Numbered from the stretch's first letter, positions 50,527 to 59,929 are shown. The stretch: DNA of 64,000 nucleotides from Parabacteroides massiliensis (GCF_900155425.1 NZ_LT700189.1:372001-436000), one strand, 5' to 3'. The notes: generated from the sequence alone by a model not told the origin. Made by a program: numbers and translations.

Positions 50527-51126
50527 ATGAACAAGACGAATTTTAATGGTAAGAAAGAAACTGCTGACAAAAAAGAACGCCAGAGAGTTGATGATGCGAC
50601 AAAATTACAGAACGAACAGGTAAATGCGGCAGAAGAAAATACCGTATCTGACAATGTGACGGATGAAGAAGAGGAGCAGGGCCAGAAAGAGCTTAAGAAG
50701 AAGTATGACGAACTGAACGATTCCCACCTGCGCCTGATGGCAGAGTTCGACAACTACCGTAAACGTACATTGCGCGAAAAATCCGAACTGATCAAGAATG
50801 GTGGCGAAAGTGCTTTGACTCACCTGCTTCCCGTTATCGATGATTTCGAACGTGCTTTGCAGAACATCCGTTCGGCAGAAGATATAAAGGCCGTCACAGA
50901 GGGAGTGGAACTTATCTATTCGAAATTCATTTCTTATCTGTCCCATCAGAATGTAAAACCGATTGAAACAGTCGGCAAACCGTTTGATGCTGAAACGTCT
51001 GAAGCTATTGCCATGATTCCTGCGCCGGAACCCGACATGAAAGGCAAGGTTCTGGATTGTGTACAGACCGGTTATACTTTGAACGAAAAGGTGATTCGCC
51101 ATGCTAAAGTGGTGGTAGGCGAATAA
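50527..51126 (+). CDS. grpE: Nucleotide exchange factor GrpE
   Basis: Cochaperone that releases ADP from DnaK; 199 residues. An acidic, disordered N-terminus (about 1-55) is followed by the coiled coil (ELNDSHLRLMAEFDNYRKRTLREKSEL) and the four-helix and beta-wing part: LLPVIDDFERALQNI, EGVELIYSKFISYL, then PFDAETSEAIAMIPAPEPDMKGKVLDCVQTGY and RHAKVVVGE at the end. The family signature is complete. dnaJ follows by 44 bases. dnaK and hrcA are not in the window. Confidence 0.96.
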   Translation: MNKTNFNGKKETADKKERQRVDDATKLQNEQVNAAEENTVSDNVTDEEEEQGQKELKKKYDELNDSHLRLMAEFDNYRKRTLREKSELIKNGGESALTHLLPVIDDFERALQNIRSAEDIKAVTEGVELIYSKFISYLSHQNVKPIETVGKPFDAETSEAIAMIPAPEPDMKGKVLDCVQTGYTLNEKVIRHAKVVVGE

Positions 51127-51170
51127 TATACGACAGGATAATGAGCAAATAACAACAGACAGATACGAAG

Positions 51171-52325
51171 ATGGCTAAAAGAGATTATTACGAAGTGCTG
51201 GGCGTCGAGAAGACAGCCTCGGCAGAAGAAATAAAGAAAGCTTACCGTAAAAAGGCGATCCAGTTCCACCCTGACAAGAATCCGGGTGACAAGCAGGCCG
51301 AAGAAAACTTTAAGGAGGCAGCTGAAGCGTATGACGTTTTGAGCGATCCTCAGAAACGCCAGCGTTATGATCAGTTCGGTCATGCCGGAGTGGGAGGCGC
51401 TTCACAAGGTGGCGGCTTTGGCGGAATGTCTATGGATGATATTTTCTCCCAGTTTGGAGACATCTTTGGCGGGCATTTCGGCGGCTTTGGCGGGTTCAGT
51501 GGCTTTGGTGGCGGTTCGCGTGGCGGCCGCCGGGTGAATCGGGGTTCGGATTTGCGTGTGAAAGTAAAGTTGAACCTGAAAGAGATCGCTACCGGAGTCG
51601 AGAAGAAGATCAAGGTTAAGAAATATGTGACCTGTTCCAAATGTCACGGTAGCGGGGCGGAGGACGATCACAGTTCCAAGACTTGTGAAACCTGCCATGG
51701 CAGCGGTGTTGTCACCCGTGTTGCCAATACTATCTTAGGACAGATGCAGACACAGACAACTTGTCCGACCTGTGGGGGTGAAGGAAAAATCATCACCAAG
51801 AAATGTAGCGAGTGTAACGGTGAAGGAATCGTGCGCGACGACGAGGTGATCACGATCAATATTCCGGCCGGTGTGGCAGAAGGCATGCAGCTTTCCATGA
51901 GTGGAAAGGGTAATGCGGCCCGTCATGGTGGTATAAACGGAGATTTGCTGATTCTGATCGAAGAAGAACCGCATCCGGAACTGATACGCGACGAGAACGA
52001 CATCTTGTATAATCTGTTGTTGAGTGTGCCTCAGGCTGCTTTGGGAGGAACGGTTGAAGTTCCGACTATCGATGGCAAGGCAAAAGTAAAGATCGAGCCG
52101 GGGACCCAACCGGGAAAAGTGCTCCGTTTGCGAAACAAAGGGCTTCCCTCTGTTAACAGTTATGGAACGGGAGACCTGCTTGTAAACGTAAGCGTTTATA
52201 TTCCGGAAACGTTGTCTGCGTCAGAAAAGGAGATCATGAACGGTTTGGAGAACTCTCCTAATTTCCAACCGAAGAAATCTGTCAAGGAGAAGATTTTCGA
52301 TAAGTTCAGACATATGTTCGATTAA
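51171..52325 (+). CDS. dnaJ: Molecular chaperone DnaJ
   Basis: Hsp40 cochaperone of 384 residues. The J domain (1-70) has the HPDKNPGD loop. A Gly/Phe-rich linker (about 75-125, [20 protein letters not shown]) follows. The zinc-finger domain contains four CxxCxGxG repeats: [24 protein letters not shown] and CSECNGEG. The C-terminal substrate-binding domains follow ([38 protein letters not shown]). Cotranscribed with grpE and followed by a strong terminator. Confidence 0.97.
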   Translation: MAKRDYYEVLGVEKTASAEEIKKAYRKKAIQFHPDKNPGDKQAEENFKEAAEAYDVLSDPQKRQRYDQFGHAGVGGASQGGGFGGMSMDDIFSQFGDIFGGHFGGFGGFSGFGGGSRGGRRVNRGSDLRVKVKLNLKEIATGVEKKIKVKKYVTCSKCHGSGAEDDHSSKTCETCHGSGVVTRVANTILGQMQTQTTCPTCGGEGKIITKKCSECNGEGIVRDDEVITINIPAGVAEGMQLSMSGKGNAARHGGINGDLLILIEEEPHPELIRDENDILYNLLLSVPQAALGGTVEVPTIDGKAKVKIEPGTQPGKVLRLRNKGLPSVNSYGTGDLLVNVSVYIPETLSASEKEIMNGLENSPNFQPKKSVKEKIFDKFRHMFD

Positions 52326-52350
52326 CCTTTTCGTAGAGTTTGCTGATATA

Positions 52351-52391
52351 AAAAGGGCGAAGTTTTGATACTTCGCCCTTTTCTTTTTTTA
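52351..52391 (+). terminator. Intrinsic terminator after dnaJ
   Basis: AAAAGGGCGAAGT (52351-52363) pairs perfectly with ACTTCGCCCTTTT (52370-52382), followed by CTTTTTTT. Confidence 0.92.
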
Positions 52392-52500
52392 ACCTAATCG
52401 AATTCTACCCTACGGGTAGCAGGTAAAAAACACTAACAAAAGATGATGGTTTGGGTTTGGATTGTTTAATACTTGTTTAACAGTGTGTTATGTTGGTGAT

Positions 52501-52520
52501 AATACCTGTGTATGGGTATT
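52501..52520. promoter_or_regulatory. Inverted repeat upstream of the lipoprotein-TonB cassette
   Basis: AATACC-N8-GGTATT, 30 bases upstream of the -33 element of the OB-like lipoprotein gene; a possible operator. The rest of the 293-base gap holds only the dnaJ terminator and the promoter. Confidence 0.35.
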
Positions 52521-52549
52521 CCATTCCGGTAAATACCTAAAAAAAGGGA

Positions 52550-52580
52550 TTTTGGGAAGTAGAGAATCATTGTATGTTTG
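52550..52580 (+). promoter_or_regulatory. Promoter of the OB-like lipoprotein / TonB cassette
   Basis: TTTTG (52550-52554), an 18-base spacer and TATGTTTG (52573-52580); the ATG is at 52619. Confidence 0.6.
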
Positions 52581-52618
52581 CATCGAATTTTTAATTAATA
52601 AACAAAAGTTTTAGAACT

Positions 52619-53182
52619 ATGTACAAATTGTTAACATTAGCTGCGCTGTTACTGGCGTTTTCCTTTTCTGCTTGCCAAAATAAGCAACAATCAACTTCGG
52701 AAGAAGGCGAAAAGAAAAGTTGTTGTGCCTCCGCAGCCGCCCAAACGGAAGTTAAAACGTTCACGCCAGAAGCATTGCTCACGAACGGCGCATCACTGGT
52801 AGACCTCGAAGTCGAACTGCAAGGAACCATTGCCCATGTCTGTTCACACGGAGGCCGGAAGTGTTTTTTGGCAGGCGACAAGCCTGGTATGAGAATCCAG
52901 GTCATGGCCGGTGGCGACATCAAGGCTTTTGACAAAAAGCAGATCGGGCAAGAGATCCGGGTAAAAGGGATTGTAAAAGAACATCGCATCCAAAAAGAAG
53001 CGATCGAAAAGCAGGAAAAATCTGTCACGGAAGAAATGTCCCAAGAGGGATGTACCGAAATGGAGCGTTGCAAGTCGGTCATGAGCAACGTCAAGCAGAT
53101 GAAGCAGTGGATGGCCGATAACGAGAAAGACTATTATCCGGTCTATTACGTAGATGGCCAGCACTATGACGTGGTTCGGTAA
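52619..53182 (+). CDS. Cys-rich OB-fold-like lipoprotein
   Basis: 187 residues. The lipoprotein signal MYKLLTLAALLLAFSFSACQ gives lipidation at C19. A short linker with a CC pair (KKSCCASAAAQ) leads to a compact domain of about 100 residues (LVDLEVELQGTIAHVCSHGG, CFLAGDKPGMRIQVMAG, IGQEIRVKGIVKEHRI) that looks like an OB-fold. Cysteines and histidines cluster in VCSHGGRKCF and again in EGCTEMERC, which could bind a metal. I do not know a characterised homologue. It precedes the DUF4876 gene by 84 bases, and its own promoter suggests it leads the cassette. Confidence 0.7.
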   Translation: MYKLLTLAALLLAFSFSACQNKQQSTSEEGEKKSCCASAAAQTEVKTFTPEALLTNGASLVDLEVELQGTIAHVCSHGGRKCFLAGDKPGMRIQVMAGGDIKAFDKKQIGQEIRVKGIVKEHRIQKEAIEKQEKSVTEEMSQEGCTEMERCKSVMSNVKQMKQWMADNEKDYYPVYYVDGQHYDVVR

Positions 53183-53266
53183 ACGGCCGTGTTGTTTCTA
53201 AGAGAGAGTGTTTGTGTTTTTATCGAATAGAAAAAGAATGAGGTATCAGTTAAATTATTGTGTGTA

Positions 53267-54607
53267 ATGAATAAGAGAGTGTTTGTATTATTGGCCGGAT
53301 CGTTTTTGATGGGTTTCTTGAGCTCTTGTAGCGAGAATGAGGGTCCGGGGACAATAGAGGAACAAAAAGTGTTAGTCAAATTCGTGGCGGCTCCGGCAAT
53401 TGAAGGAGCGGTGGATGCAAAGATGCTGGATGGCTTGAATGCTGTCTTCACGGAAATCCGCAATCAAGACACGACCCATTGCATTTTGGATCAAAACGGA
53501 GAAGGATTGGTCAATTTGTATAAAGGAACCTATAACATCGCAATCGAAAGCAAGGTGCGCAACACGGCGGCTGCCCAAACGGATTCGATCGTTTTGTCTG
53601 TACGCATGGAGAACATATCGGTCAACCAAACCGGGCAGGAGATTTCCGGCAAGTTGAATGTATTTCCGGTAAATGCATCCGGCAACAATTTTATTTTCAG
53701 TGAAGTGTTTTTCAATGGAGAACGCAATACCGGTATCATGATGCATCCGGACCAATATATCGTTGTGTTCAACCCCACGAATGAAACACTTTATGCCGAC
53801 GGTGTCTCGATTGGCGTTGCCAACCAGTTGACATGGGCGCCGAAAGAGCTTTGGTACGATTCGTTCTATCCGAACAGCGTCCCGATGCCCGGTTTTATCA
53901 CGGTTCCGGGTAACGGCACGGAACATCCGGTAGCGCCGGGAGAGAAATTCGTGATCGCATTCACGGCTATCGACCATTCCAAATTGGTGGAGACCCTTGT
54001 TGTCGGAGGTGTCGAAAAAGTCATCGGATACGACCATGCCGTCGATCTTTCCGGAGCGGATTTCGAAGTCTATTACGGACCGGAGTCCGGCGATGTCGAT
54101 AATCCGGAAGTGCCGAACATGCTGCTTACGGAAAATGGAGATGCCTACTTTACGAATCCGAGCCAAGGGAAACGATTTGCTGCAAGCTTCTCTTTGCAAC
54201 CAAGAGGTTATTTTGCTCCGTTCATGTTTAAATTGGAGAATGGCGAAACAGCCACGATCGACAAGTTTGTAGCCGACAACTCCAAACCGTTCTACCATGT
54301 GATCCCGGAGACGGCAACGACACCTGCCGACACGATCGACGTGAAGATATTTGCCGTGCCCACGGAGATGATTATCGATGGCATCCAGACCAGCGACGTC
54401 CCGCAGGATATCAAAACCCGTACGATTCCTGAAGCCGTAGACAGAGGCAAGTTTTTGGTATCTGCCTGCCATAGCCAGGAATTGGCCATCCGCAAAGAGG
54501 TGAAAGTCGGAGAGAAAATTTTCTATCAAGACACGAACGACTCATCCAAGGACTTTGTGATGCAAAAAGGCCAAAATGCATATCCCAAAGGTTGGCGCGA
54601 CAAATAA
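53267..54607 (+). CDS. DUF4876 family lipoprotein
   Basis: 446 residues from ATG 53267, which gives a clean lipoprotein signal (LLAGSFLMGFLSSCSENEG). An N-terminal beta domain (about 35-125, VKFVAAPAIEGAVDAKMLDG) is followed by the DUF4876 core: NFIFSEVFFNGERNTGIMMHPDQYIVVFNP, WYDSFYPNSVPMPGFITVPG, and an end FVMQKGQNAYPKGWRDK. DUF4876 proteins in Bacteroidota are encoded next to TonB receptors, as here. The domain has no assigned activity; a surface role in capturing the receptor's ligand is the natural inference. It is separated from the receptor gene by a terminator-like hairpin. Confidence 0.82.
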   Translation: MNKRVFVLLAGSFLMGFLSSCSENEGPGTIEEQKVLVKFVAAPAIEGAVDAKMLDGLNAVFTEIRNQDTTHCILDQNGEGLVNLYKGTYNIAIESKVRNTAAAQTDSIVLSVRMENISVNQTGQEISGKLNVFPVNASGNNFIFSEVFFNGERNTGIMMHPDQYIVVFNPTNETLYADGVSIGVANQLTWAPKELWYDSFYPNSVPMPGFITVPGNGTEHPVAPGEKFVIAFTAIDHSKLVETLVVGGVEKVIGYDHAVDLSGADFEVYYGPESGDVDNPEVPNMLLTENGDAYFTNPSQGKRFAASFSLQPRGYFAPFMFKLENGETATIDKFVADNSKPFYHVIPETATTPADTIDVKIFAVPTEMIIDGIQTSDVPQDIKTRTIPEAVDRGKFLVSACHSQELAIRKEVKVGEKIFYQDTNDSSKDFVMQKGQNAYPKGWRDK

Positions 54608-54624
54608 TAAATATTGACCGAATG

Positions 54625-54672
54625 AACCGGAAAGGGATTTCCCTCCATGAAAAAACTTTCCGGTTCGCTTTT
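54625..54672 (+). terminator. Intercistronic terminator/attenuator between DUF4876 and TonB receptor genes
   Basis: AACCGGAAAG (54625-54634) pairs perfectly with CTTTCCGGTT (54656-54665), followed by CGCTTTTTT. It ends 20 bases before the receptor ATG, so it probably lowers expression of the downstream genes relative to the lipoprotein. Confidence 0.8.
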
Positions 54673-54692
54673 TTAATCATTATACCTGATAT

Positions 54693-57494
54693 ATGCCTCA
54701 CAATACATCCATCATTTTCTTTTCAATCTGTCTCTTCTTTCTTTTATCTGTTCCCTGTCTGTCTGCCACAAACGATACGAAAAGTACCTATCAGGTGAAA
54801 GGGACTGTGCTTTCGGCCTCCGACGGAGAACCGGCCAGTTTCGCGATGGTATCGATCGGTGAATTCGATCTGAAGACAATCTGTGACATTGATGGGCACT
54901 TCCTCTTTGCAAAAGTTCCGGCCGGCATGCGGCAGATACAGGTGAGTTGCTTGGGGTACAGCCCGAAAGAACAGTCTGTCAACGTAGAGAAAGATACGGA
55001 ACTTATCATAAAACTATCGGTCACCAGCGTTGCCTTGCCTGAATTTGAAGTCATGGCCAAACGGACGAAGCATGACAAGATAGTCGTCAACGAGGCAGCT
55101 CTCGAATATATCCAGCCGACATCGTTGGCCGATGTCCTTCTGTTGCTTCCGGGGAATGTCTATAAAGAAAACGATATGAGCAGTTTCGGGCAAATCTCAT
55201 CGAGGCAGGTCGGAAGTGACGCCAATACATCTTTAGGCATTGCCGTCATGACGGATGGAGCACCGATTGTCAACGATGGGATGCGCACGCAATTGGTCGG
55301 CATAACCGACAACTCGACTTCTTACAGTGGCGATTCCGAAATCCGAAGCCGTACCGGAATGAACCAAGGCGTCGACATGCGCTACATCTCGACCGACCAT
55401 ATCCAAAGCGTCGAATTCACACGGGGCATCTCTTCTGCCCGCTATGGAAATCTCTCCAGCGGAATGATCCAGGTCAACTCCAAATATGGCGTTACGCCCC
55501 TCCGTGTACGTGTGAAAGCAGACCTGAAAAACAAACTGGCTTATGTCGGGAAAGGATTCCGGTTGTCGGAAAAAGCCGGAACACTCCATGTCGGGAGTGA
55601 TTTCCTTCACTCCATAGACGACATACGGGAAGAGATGGATAAATTTTCACGCATAACGGCGCAGGTCTATTATAACAATCAGATAAAAACAGCAGATTAC
55701 CAACTCCATCTGGATGCCAAACTGAATCAGACCATCACGGTCAATAAAATGAAGAAAGACGAAATGACATATCAGTACGACGAGTCGTACAAAGCTGACT
55801 ATTCCAGGACCAACCTGTTGTTGAAGAGCAGCCTGACGCTGAACCGCACGTGGATCGACGAGATCGAATTCATGCTCTCTTCGGATCTTGTCTTCGACAA
55901 AATCAGTCGGCATAAGTTTGTGATCACATCCGGTGGCGGAGCTCTCAATATGCCGCTCGCAAAAGAGGAAGGAGAACACGAAGGAATGTTTCTGCCAAGT
56001 ATGTATTACAGTGATTTTTATATCGATAATATTCCTGTCAACCTCTTCACCCAGTTGCATACGGCTTCGCGTTTCCAACTTTCCGGCCCGTTAAGCCTCC
56101 ATTTCCAATACGGATTGGAATACAGACGATCCAAGAACAGAGGTGACGGGGCCGTTATCAAAGACGAGACACATCCGCCGTTTCCGCAAGACAATTCATA
56201 CATGCGGCCGCGTCCCAACTGGCAGATACCGGCTCTCTCGATCGGAGCGGCTTACTTGCAGGCCGACCTGCTATATGGAATAGACGATTATAACCTATTT
56301 AAAATATCCTTGGGAGGACGAGCCACCCACATGTTCAATCTTCCTGACAATTACGCCTTGTCGAAACTCGTTTTGACCGAACCGCGCGTCAATGCCTCCT
56401 ACACATTCGGGCAGGGATTGAAAAACACGTTTCGAATCGGATATGGAGTGGAAAACAAACTTCCGACTTTAGATTATCTCTATCCGGAGAAGCTCTATAA
56501 GGACTTCTACATGCTCAACGCGTTTACCAACAAAGAGGAATACAGGCGGTTGATCACTTACACGAATATCTTTGACATGGCCAACACGGATATCCGTGAG
56601 AATAAAAATCGAAAGATAGAGGCAGGATGGGATTTGGAGTATAAGGGACTGGACATCTCTGTTACGGCCTTTTATGAAAAAACGAAATCCGGATTTGAAT
56701 ATTTTACCGTCTACAATCCTCTGACTTACACGCTGTACAGCACCGTCAAGCCGGGTGCCGACATCAGCAACCGTATTCCCCAAAAGGAGGACTACCTGCC
56801 GGAACAATACAGTCTGTTCACCTCCTCTTCGCGTGTGATGAACAGCAGCAAGGTCATCAAGAAAGGCGTTGAATATAGGATTATCTTCCCTCGGATAGCA
56901 CCTTTGTACACGACTATCGAACTGAACGGCGCTTTCTACAAGACAAACTATGGTTCTTCTTTGCCTGAATATTATTATCCGGACAAACGTGTCGCAAACA
57001 AACCCTACCCGTATGTCGGCATTTACGACACGGATCCGCAAAACGAATACCGGCGGCTGAACACGAATATATGGTTCAACACACACATTCCTAAGTGTAA
57101 ACTGATTTTTACCAACTTTATCCAATTGGTTTGGATCGCATCGGAACAGTACAAAGATTCGAGAACGAAATATCCGTACGCTTATATTGATTTCAGTGGT
57201 ACGGCACATCCTGTCGGCACATCCGAAATAGAAAAAATCAATTCTGACGATATCATCTTCCGGCAACTGAAGAAAACCATCTTGCCGATCGGGTATGCCA
57301 GAAATTCCAAGCCGGTTTCGCTTCTTTGGAATATCAAAGCGACTAAAGAATTCAACAAGTATGCCAAACTCTCATTTTTCGTCAACGGGATACTCGACAT
57401 CCATCCCAAATACCTTTCGGGAGGCAAAACAACCGAAAGAGACTGGACCGATCCCTATTTCGGAGTAGAATTATTCTTGAATTTCAGCTTATAA
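54693..57494 (+). CDS. TonB-dependent outer-membrane receptor
   Basis: 933 residues. A signal peptide (to about residue 25, CLSATND) is followed by a carboxypeptidase-regulatory-like domain (about 33-115, YQVKGTVLSASDGEPASFAM, IQVSCLGYSPKEQSV), the plug domain (LADVLLLLPGN, SVEFTRGISSARYGNLSSGM) and a 22-strand barrel ending in FGVELFLNFSL, with terminal aromatic and Leu residues. No SusD gene accompanies it, unlike glycan systems. Neighbours are a DUF4876 lipoprotein and a DUF6850-type barrel, a set found together in other Bacteroidota to my knowledge. The ligand is unknown; the Cys-rich lipoprotein hints at metals or metal complexes. Confidence 0.92.
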   Translation: MPHNTSIIFFSICLFFLLSVPCLSATNDTKSTYQVKGTVLSASDGEPASFAMVSIGEFDLKTICDIDGHFLFAKVPAGMRQIQVSCLGYSPKEQSVNVEKDTELIIKLSVTSVALPEFEVMAKRTKHDKIVVNEAALEYIQPTSLADVLLLLPGNVYKENDMSSFGQISSRQVGSDANTSLGIAVMTDGAPIVNDGMRTQLVGITDNSTSYSGDSEIRSRTGMNQGVDMRYISTDHIQSVEFTRGISSARYGNLSSGMIQVNSKYGVTPLRVRVKADLKNKLAYVGKGFRLSEKAGTLHVGSDFLHSIDDIREEMDKFSRITAQVYYNNQIKTADYQLHLDAKLNQTITVNKMKKDEMTYQYDESYKADYSRTNLLLKSSLTLNRTWIDEIEFMLSSDLVFDKISRHKFVITSGGGALNMPLAKEEGEHEGMFLPSMYYSDFYIDNIPVNLFTQLHTASRFQLSGPLSLHFQYGLEYRRSKNRGDGAVIKDETHPPFPQDNSYMRPRPNWQIPALSIGAAYLQADLLYGIDDYNLFKISLGGRATHMFNLPDNYALSKLVLTEPRVNASYTFGQGLKNTFRIGYGVENKLPTLDYLYPEKLYKDFYMLNAFTNKEEYRRLITYTNIFDMANTDIRENKNRKIEAGWDLEYKGLDISVTAFYEKTKSGFEYFTVYNPLTYTLYSTVKPGADISNRIPQKEDYLPEQYSLFTSSSRVMNSSKVIKKGVEYRIIFPRIAPLYTTIELNGAFYKTNYGSSLPEYYYPDKRVANKPYPYVGIYDTDPQNEYRRLNTNIWFNTHIPKCKLIFTNFIQLVWIASEQYKDSRTKYPYAYIDFSGTAHPVGTSEIEKINSDDIIFRQLKKTILPIGYARNSKPVSLLWNIKATKEFNKYAKLSFFVNGILDIHPKYLSGGKTTERDWTDPYFGVELFLNFSL

Positions 57495-57506
57495 ACAATT
57501 GCATAG

Positions 57507-59186
57507 ATGAGACGCTCTATTACATATATGATCTTGGCAGGATGGTTGACCACCATCCACCTCCAGGCGCAAACCTCTTTGTTGGGTGACCGGCTGAGAG
57601 ATACGTTTTCACCTTCCGAAAAGCGTTACGACACGCAGTCGATGGATATGGAAACCCGGAAACTCCGGCAAACGTATGCGAATCCCGCGTTTTACGACAT
57701 CGCGCGATCCGACAGTTCTTTCCAGACCGGCCGCTATCGGTCGATGATATCGGCTTCTTACTCGAACGGCCGTGTCGAGGGAGATTTCTTGCCTTATGAA
57801 GGAAACGCTTTCACTGATTTCCGTCTGACCGGTTTCGGGCAATATTCGATCCCGTCAGCCGGCACGCTTTTCGGAAAAGTGCAGTACGCACGCGGACGGC
57901 ATAAGAATATCGGCTGGAACGCGATGCGGCATCCGGAACTCTATCTGCCATATATCGCGACCGATTCGATCGGTGGTGATTTTCATTTCGAAGACTATCA
58001 TGTCGAAGGTGGATACGCCTTCTCTCTCGGCAACTGGCATTTGGGAGCGACCGGCTTTTTCCGGGGTGAACAAGCCTACCGGAAAACAGACCCGAGAGCT
58101 TTGAACAACACGACTTGGCTGAATGTAGGCATAGGCGCGGCACGGTCGTTCGGCGGTCATTTGCTGATGCTGAACGGAAGTTTCGGACGAAACAAGCAAC
58201 ACATGTCGTTGCGTTTCTGGAGACCGGGCGAACAACAACGCTTTTTCATTTGCTACGGCTTCGGCCTTTATGACCATCGGGCCAGCTCGATCCGCTTCGG
58301 ATACTCCCGTATGTATTATATTAAGGAAGGGAGCGCACGGTTGACCTATCAATCCCCCTCTCGTCAACATCCGTTCGTCGTATATGCAAGCATAGGCTAC
58401 GAATATGACCGCATGAAAGCGGAAGAGTCGAATGTCCAAGATTTGTATTTCTCACGGACCAACACATTTTCCCCGACCTTGCGGCTCGACTGGCAACCGG
58501 GAGGTGCATGGGACGTCTCCTTCCTGTTGGAAAGCCGGCTGGATAGGCGGAAAGGATATGAAAACATATTTGAAGAGTACCTGATAGATGAAGCCAACAA
58601 CATCTACGATTTCCGGCTGATCGACACGCAACAAAAATACCTGTACAGCTATTCGGAGAGTATGGCGCAACTTCGGCTACGCTACCGGCCGCTTCCCGGA
58701 CAGACCCTGAGCCTGCAAACCGGCGCTTCCTATTTCTTGCGCAAAGAAGAATACAGAGGGACGGACTACCGGGTGAAAAACTCCGCGATTCTCCCGCAGG
58801 CCCGAATCGGTTACCTGTTGGAAAAGAAACGATCGGAATGGGAATGGAACGTCCAGTACGGGAAAAGGATCGGAACGGGCAATACCTATCAGGTCGTCAT
58901 GCAGAACCAATCCATACCACATTTGGATTTCCAGCATACATTCGCCCCGTATGCCTATTATGACTGCGACTATTCCTCTCTCCTGATCGCCGCCACATAT
59001 GTCTGCCGTTTCAAACGGTTTGGTATCGGCGTCAACCTCAAATTGATGTACACCTCCGGGGAGCGGGACAAGGAAGCGGTCTATGCCGGGCAGGTCGGAT
59101 TCGCTTCCTCCGCACCGATGATCGCCTCTTCACCTGCCAGGCATGACGAATGGTGGGGGAGCAGTTCTCTGTTTTTCGTATTCTGA
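57507..59186 (+). CDS. DUF6850-type outer-membrane beta-barrel protein
   Basis: 559 residues. The signal peptide ends near LQAQTS. The rest is a chain of amphipathic strands rich in Tyr/Arg (GRYRSMISASYSNGRVEGDF, ITYKEGSARLTY-like segments, YFLRKEEYRGTDYRVKN) and the C-terminus WWGSSSLFFVF ends in Phe, typical of outer-membrane barrels. I assign it to the DUF6850 family on overall features and context, not on a computed match. It lies 12 bases after the TonB receptor gene and is surely cotranscribed. It could be an accessory export or import barrel, or a surface anchor. Confidence 0.72.
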   Translation: MRRSITYMILAGWLTTIHLQAQTSLLGDRLRDTFSPSEKRYDTQSMDMETRKLRQTYANPAFYDIARSDSSFQTGRYRSMISASYSNGRVEGDFLPYEGNAFTDFRLTGFGQYSIPSAGTLFGKVQYARGRHKNIGWNAMRHPELYLPYIATDSIGGDFHFEDYHVEGGYAFSLGNWHLGATGFFRGEQAYRKTDPRALNNTTWLNVGIGAARSFGGHLLMLNGSFGRNKQHMSLRFWRPGEQQRFFICYGFGLYDHRASSIRFGYSRMYYIKEGSARLTYQSPSRQHPFVVYASIGYEYDRMKAEESNVQDLYFSRTNTFSPTLRLDWQPGGAWDVSFLLESRLDRRKGYENIFEEYLIDEANNIYDFRLIDTQQKYLYSYSESMAQLRLRYRPLPGQTLSLQTGASYFLRKEEYRGTDYRVKNSAILPQARIGYLLEKKRSEWEWNVQYGKRIGTGNTYQVVMQNQSIPHLDFQHTFAPYAYYDCDYSSLLIAATYVCRFKRFGIGVNLKLMYTSGERDKEAVYAGQVGFASSAPMIASSPARHDEWWGSSSLFFVF

Positions 59187-59244
59187 TGGAACGGAACCGG
59201 CCGTAAAAAAAGTATTGCACTCGTACTATTTGATAGTAAAAAGA

Positions 59245-59315
59245 CTTTGCTTCCAAAACACCGGTGTTTTGGAAGCAAAGCATATATGTTTTCAAAGCAA
59301 AACATATATGCTTTG
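59245..59315. repeat. Two overlapping long palindromes (36-bp perfect, then 17-bp arms)
   Basis: Bases 59245-59280 form a 36-bp perfect palindrome centred on CACCGGTG. A second inverted repeat has 17-bp perfect arms at 59276-59292 and 59299-59315 around CAAAGC, and its left arm shares CAAAG with the first. The two hairpins are therefore mutually overlapping. They fill the gap between the convergent barrel and flavodoxin-like genes and lack a terminal T-run. Confidence 0.9.
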
Positions 59316-59338
59316 AAAAGGACCGTCGACGGGTTGTT

Positions 59339-59878
59339 TTAAACCTGCTTTCCCATTTGATAGGCTTCTTCCATGGCGGGGTTCCCGTTGATCTCTCCTT
59401 TGAGCCAAACGCCTAATCCGAACACGGTTCCTTTTATTACGGGAGCTTCCAAGCAGTCCAGGAATCCTTGGAACGTGTCGATCGTACGGAGCATTTTCTT
59501 ACGGTCGTCTTCGGCTGCCGTTACGATGAAATAAAATTCCTTGCCGTTCATCTCCGTATATCTTCCGCAACAACGGTCTATCAGTGTTTTCATCTGAGCG
59601 CTCATCGTGTAGAAATAGACAGGAGTAGCCATTACGATTACGTCGGCATTCACCATTTTTTCGATGATCTCGGCCGCATCGTCTTTTTGAGGACACGGTT
59701 TCTGGTATTGGCTGCATGTGTTGCAGCCCGTGCAGTAGTGGATTGTTTTGTCTCTCAGGAAAATCTTTTCCACTTCATGGTTGCTCTCTATCGCACCACG
59801 CATAAATTCATCACAGAGTGTGTCGGAGTTGCCGCCACGCCGGGGGCTGGATGATAAGATCAATACTTTTTTTGCCAT
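59339..59878 (-). CDS. Flavodoxin family protein / NADPH-dependent FMN reductase
   Basis: 179 residues. The FMN-binding start LILSSSPRRGGNSDTLCDEF matches the flavodoxin-fold iron-sulfur-flavoprotein/NADPH-FMN reductase group. CTGCNTCSQYQKPCPQKDDA carries a compact cysteine motif like those of iron-sulfur flavoproteins or mixed disulfide oxidoreductases. ADVIVMATPVYFYTMSAQMKTLIDRCCGRY is the second FMN-binding loop. It probably reduces quinones, azo compounds or disulfides in the cytoplasm. It is monocistronic, with a TAACTTTG element 52 bases upstream. Confidence 0.87.
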   Translation of the reverse strand: MAKKVLILSSSPRRGGNSDTLCDEFMRGAIESNHEVEKIFLRDKTIHYCTGCNTCSQYQKPCPQKDDAAEIIEKMVNADVIVMATPVYFYTMSAQMKTLIDRCCGRYTEMNGKEFYFIVTAAEDDRKKMLRTIDTFQGFLDCLEAPVIKGTVFGLGVWLKGEINGNPAMEEAYQMGKQV

Positions 59879-59929
59879 ACTTTTATATTAGTTTAAATCG
59901 CTATTAAAAATGTCCCGAAGGAACAGATA

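Noticed and set aside
53199-53291. Direct repeat AGAGAGTGTTTGT around the DUF4876 start
   Set aside because: Two imperfect copies about 70 bases apart, one inside the coding start; too short and low in complexity to call a feature.
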